Shown one piece after another: positions 36,538-40,656 of a stretch of DNA of 40,656 bases. Under the pieces are notes generated by a model, which saw only the letters and a program-made list of their open reading frames with translations, did not search any database and was not told the DNA's origin. The position numbers and the translations under genes were made by a program. Each line of letters opens with the position of its first letter. Position 1 is the stretch's first letter. This DNA is from Branchiostoma floridae (taxonomy: Eukaryota; Chordata; Leptocardii; Amphioxiformes; Branchiostomatidae). The stretch covers positions 13,905,556 to 13,946,211 of the forward strand of contig NC_049982.1 in assembly GCF_000003815.2 (NCBI RefSeq), in the 5' to 3' direction.

Positions 36538-39398
36538 ATGCAGTGTTCATTCCGACAGCTCAAGGAGAAGTCCCTCTCTACGGAGGTGACACAGATGCAA
36601 TGGAATCCCAAGATGGATCTCCTTGCTCTCGCAAACACTCAAGGAGAGGTTGGTATATCGTGTCCAAAGCAAGGCGCGAAACTTACGATGCCCAAAAAAT
36701 TATTATGATAATTTGCTGTCAGTGATAATGCATAAAGCACACGATTTGACATGCTGAACCCTAGGTTAATACTCAATATGTTTAATGGGTGCCTGCAATT
36801 GTTTCTGATGTTTATCATCATCGGAGCAAATATATTATATTTTGCACCCATCATCATCTGGACTATGGGGGAGGTAAAAAAAAAAACAACCTTGCTGTAC
36901 TCAATCTTCTGTAGGTGTGGCTCCACCGTCTGAACTGGCAGCGGGTTTGGACGCTGTCACCTCCCACAGGAACCACAGAAGGCCAGGGTGTCACTGGACT
37001 AGCCTGGAGACCTGATGGACAAGGTAAGTACTGCCAATATTTCCTAGGATATGCTAAATACTAGTATAACTATAAGGAACTTACAGAGATACTTATTCAC
37101 ATCTACTATGATCTAGCATGCAATTTGAACAAATGATATGATGAACTCGGGAGATCTATATCTAGGCTTGCCAGTAGTCATGTTGATTTATGCTACAGGT
37201 TTGAATCTTATGTAACAGTGGGGTTAAAGGACTGCTAAACTGAAGATGCCAAACGGCTTTAAGCCTTTTGGCCGAACGGTTTGCACGTCTGGGTTGTGGG
37301 CTTGGCTACCTGCAGTGCCCGGGATTGGCACGATAGGTTAAAATCCCGGGACTATGTGCAACAGGCTAGAGATGTGCCACACAGGGATATCGAACTCGGA
37401 GATGTGAGGACGAATCTTGAAAAGAAAAAGGGGAGTAGCATAACAGTGGGGTTCAAGGAATGCTAAACTGAAGATGCAAAACAGCTTAAGCCTTTTGGCC
37501 AAATGATTTGCATGTCGGTTGTGAGCTTGGCTGCCCGGGTTTGCCGTGATAGGTTCAAATCCCGTGAGCGAGCTTGGGGTAAAAATTGTTCTACTCACCT
37601 CTACTTGTTTAACTTAATTTATCTTCTTTAGTTGCATTGAATAATGTTCGACTTTGTGTTCCAGTGCTGGGTGTTGGGTACCAGAATGGACAGGTGGTTC
37701 TGTGTGATGTAGAGAAGGCCGAGGTGCTGCACACGTCTACTCTCTCACACCCTGTGTCCTGTATGACATGGCAGGAGGCAGAGGACAAACACAGGTCAGA
37801 AATAACATGGAGCTGTCAAAGAACTCTGCACTGGTCTTGACGGACAAATTTTATATTTCATACATGGTTCTCCTAGAAAAAAAAAGCTGCAACACTATAG
37901 AGTGAAAGAAAGTGGCAAAAAAGTGCATCAAGATGGATAGTCTTTTGTAATATTTGTTAGCAATTGGAACCTGCCCTGTCAATAGTTTGTCATGGTTCCC
38001 ATCATGGCTTCTGTGCTCTGGGTATTATGCTTATTTTAGTTTTAATCTTTAGCATCCTTATTGAAATTCCGCTCCATCTAATTTTCTGCTATTTACCGTA
38101 GAGTGACCTCTGCCCCAGTCCATGTGGACCAGTCATCATCCCCAGTCTCCAGTCAAGCCACCCCTCAGGATACAGCAGCAGATTTTCTACCCAGGCTGAC
38201 ACCATTACCTAAAGGGTAATTCATGAAACAGTTATCAATCATATGTTNNNNNNNNNNNNNNNNNNNNNNNNNNNNNNNNNNNNNNNNNNNNNNNNNNNNN
38301 NNNNNNNNNNNNNNNNNNNNNNNNNNNNNNNNNNNNNNNNNNNNNNNNNNNNNNNNNNNNNNNNNNNNNNNNNNNNNNNNNNNNNNNNNNNNNNNNNNNN
38401 NNNNNNNNNNNNNNNNNNNNNNNNNNNNNNNNNNNNNNNNNNNNNNNNNNNNNNNNNNNNNNNNNNNNNNNNNNNNNNNNNNNNNNNNNNNNNNNNNNNN
38501 NNNNNNNNNNNNNNNNNNNNNNNNNNNNNNNNNNNNNNNNNNNNNNNNNNNNNNNNNNNNNNNNNNNNNNNNNNNNNNNNNNNNNNNNNNNNNNNNNNNN
38601 NNNNNNNNNNNNNNNNNNNNNNNNNNNNNNNNNNNNNNNNNNNNNNNNNNNNNNNNNNNNNNNNNNNNNNNNNNNNNNNNNNNNNNNNNNNNNNNNNNNN
38701 NNNNNNNNNNNNNNNNNNNNNNNNNNNNNNNNNNNNNNNNNNNNNNNNNNNNNNNNNNNNNNNNNNNNNNNNNNNNNNNNNNNNNNNNNNNNNNNNNNNN
38801 NNNNNNNNNNNNNNNNNNNNNNNNNNNNNNNTGCTTGCATGTAGACTTATCTATCTGTATTTCAGACATCATAATTTGTAGTTCTTGATATGTGCAGTGA
38901 TACACTCTTTTCTTTTTTCACAATGTTCTTGCAGGTTGAATATCCTGGTAGTGGGGGATGAGGTAGGCAGGCATTTATCACAACTTTGTGCATTTGACAG
39001 ATAACTGGCTTTTGCGGATTCCCTCATGTTACATAAAATGGAATATGTCTTACTCTTACACCATTGTTATGTGTTACCCCATAGGCTGGAAGTATTTATT
39101 TACTTGCATATGGACTGTTTTCAATGGGACAACTTGCACCAGAGGAGCATCCTCAAGCCAAGGTCAGAAACAAAGGATACAATTTCACATTCTTTTGAGT
39201 AGTGTAAAAAGCCATGAACATTCATTTGTCAGTTTTGATTTTTTTCACTGTTACGATCTTGTTTTGTTGTTGTCCCACTAGGGAGGTCGACTGTTGAGTG
39301 TGACCTTGTCCAGTGACCTTCAGTGTCTGTCAGCGGTAGTACAACACCAGGCATCAGCTGACACCTCACAGCCTGAACACACTATCTGTCTAACCACT
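36538..39398 (+). CDS. ANAPC4: Anaphase-promoting complex subunit 4-like, N-terminal part (runs off window)
   Basis: Exons: 36538-36648, 36915-37023, 37665-37794, 38102-38215, (one probably in the gap), 38935-38962, 39085-39162 and 39282-39398. Donor phases 0,1,2,2,-,0,0,0 agree with the following acceptors. The translated order matches APC4: [107 protein letters not shown] and [14 protein letters not shown]. These are the first WD40-type propeller blades of APC4, a scaffold in the platform of the APC/C ubiquitin ligase that drives anaphase and mitotic exit. The exon at 38935-38962 is only 28 nt. Known APC4 proteins have about 20 extra residues between PLPK and LNIL, so the 584-bp gap probably hides an exon with a length divisible by three. 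The rest of the gene lies to the right. Confidence 0.93.
37212..37580 (+). mobile_element. Tandem pair of tRNA-derived SINE-like units in ANAPC4 intron 2
   Basis: Two related units lie 228 bp apart (AACAGTGGGGTT at 37214 and 37442). Each has an A-box-like stretch after GCCTTTTGGCC (TGGCCGAACGG at 37269-37279; TGGCCAAATGA at 37496-37506). Each also has a B box (GGTTAAAATCC at 37336-37346; GGTTCAAATCC at 37552-37562, the better match). They are in sense orientation with the gene. I saw no full cloverleaf, so these are not called functional tRNAs. Confidence 0.7.
38248..38831. other. Assembly gap (584 N) in ANAPC4
   Basis: A run of N between the exons at 38102-38215 and 38935-38962, probably containing one short ANAPC4 exon. 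Confidence 0.99.
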
Positions 39399-39789
39399 GT
39401 AAGTCTACAGGCTTCATGCAGTCAAAGTAGTGTGATACTTATGCTTCTGCGTGGACAATTATGACACAGTGATGGCAGTGAGCACAATATTTATTTTCTA
39501 GTGAAGACAGTTTGTATTACATCAATCTTTTTGTAGAAAAGGTAAAAAACTAGAAAAAATGGATCAAGTTATTTCTGTTCAAACAACTTTTAAGAGCACA
39601 TCTCATCATTCCAGAGGGAACCATATAATACAGCCACATCCAAAAAAGTTGAACACCTCATGACCTAAATACCCCAGGATTGCTGATACTACAATGGTGC
39701 ATCTCTTTATATCATGGTAAATTCATGTATTTTTCTCATGTGGCAGTATTGTGGCATCCGGTGGAATTATGAGAGTTGATCTCAATGAT

Positions 39790-40530
39790 ATAAACATATG
39801 CATTCTGTTCTTAATCCTCATCGACGACGCTGCAAGCGATGCAAACAACCCCGTATGGAAATATGTCGATGACATGAACTTACTTGAGACAAGAACACTA
39901 CGACAGCACTCCACCCTACAGGATGACCTTGACGACTTGTTCATATGGACACAAATAAACCACATGCTCCTAAATGGTGGCAAATGCCTGAGTATGCGCG
40001 TGTCTTTCGCCAGGAATCTGTCCCTACCACCCCCTCTCCGAATCAACGGTACAGAACTGGCTGTAGTCCCAAGCCTCAAAGTGCTCGGTCTTCACATACA
40101 GAGTGACCTCCACTGGGACAAACAGGTCAACAACATGGCAGCGAAAGTAGGAAGAAAACTCTACCTTCTGAAACGACTGAAGAAGTTCAATCTACCTCAA
40201 TGTGACTTGGTATCGATCTATATTGGCTACATCAGACCAATATTAGAGTATGCCGTTCCTGTCTGGCACCCTGGCCTGACCAAGCACCAGTCCGACCAAC
40301 TTGAACAGCTCCAGAAAAGAGCGTGCCGCACCATCATGGGCAGAGACTACCCCGGGTATTCACAGGCGCTGGAGCAGCTTGGTCTGTGCTCACTTGCCAC
40401 GAGGCGGGAACAGTTGTGTCTTAAGTTTGCCAGGTCGCTCATGGACTCAGACTTTAGAGACTGGCTACCACCTCTAAGAGGTCACATCACTGGCAGAGTA
40501 ACTCGCAAGTCACAAACTGAACTGTCCTAG
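39790..40530 (+). mobile_element. 5'-truncated CR1-like non-LTR retrotransposon, reverse transcriptase C-terminal part
   Basis: The open frame becomes reverse-transcriptase-like from LFLILIDDA (about 39805). It carries the catalytic motif YVDD at 39862-39873, then LKVLGLHIQSDLHWDKQVNN, KLYLLKRLKKF, YIRPILEYAVPVWHPGL and LQKRACRTIMG, ending at TAG 40528-40530. This order is the palm and thumb end of CR1/L2-type LINE reverse transcriptases. Everything upstream of the palm, including the usual PQG region and the endonuclease, is absent, so the copy is inactive. It is inserted in the ANAPC4 intron after the exon ending at 39398, in the same orientation. The remaining bases to 40656 show no further feature. 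Confidence 0.9.
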
Positions 40531-40656
40531 AGCAAAAACGAACCGGTACCTGAACTCTACCATACCGTACCTGACCCGACTAATGAATAAGAATGGCCTG
40601 TGATCGACTCTTTTCCTCATGTCAATATGTTAGTTATTCTATTGACCGTCTGTCCT

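Noticed and set aside
37269-37562. Possible functional tRNA genes
   Set aside because: A and B boxes are present but their spacing is too long, and no full cloverleaf or acceptor stem could be drawn.

Overview
The window looks like nuclear DNA from an invertebrate deuterostome, most likely a cephalochordate (amphioxus, Branchiostoma). It has short exons, GT-AG introns of a few hundred bp, dense tRNA-derived SINE, MITE, LINE and satellite-like sequence, and four N gaps typical of a draft assembly. The species is inferred from style and gene content, not shown by a marker gene.

Left half (1-21.2 kb) is repeat-rich and gene-poor. It holds a degenerate ~150-bp tandem repeat (about 120-760), a ~141-bp array (5157-6120), a ~115-bp array crossing an N gap (about 7240-8420) and a diverged ~134-bp pair (8473-8715). 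A two-exon coiled-coil protein gene (9436-12338, +) has a downstream poly(A) signal. Further right are a perfect 43-bp inverted repeat (14028-14122), a 118-bp tandem duplication (15846-16081), a signal-peptide exon of a small secreted protein (18333-18396, -) with a TATA-like box, a 65-bp MITE with a 9-bp target-site duplication, and an AT-rich repeat region (19.4-20.0 kb).

Right half holds three well-resolved multi-exon genes. (1) 21246-27937, minus: ten exons whose splice phases all agree, giving a 679-residue secreted glycoprotein with a signal peptide, PLL/DUF346-like beta-propeller repeats, a domain with a DWIGIY motif like SKICH-type beta-sandwiches, and a helical C-terminal region. (2) 28338-35373, minus: an ARHGAP19 orthologue (RhoGAP domain with arginine finger), missing only its 3' end in a gap. 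(3) 36538-39398, plus: the N-terminal part of ANAPC4 (APC/C subunit 4), running off the window, with at least one exon probably lost in the 584-bp gap.

ARHGAP19 and ANAPC4 are head to head across a compact interval with two YY1-like motifs and CCAAT-type motifs, so they may share a bidirectional promoter. Both families act in cell division. Introns carry two tRNA-derived SINE loci, a related 128-bp MITE, an interrupted duplication and a 5'-truncated CR1-like LINE fragment (about 39790-40530).
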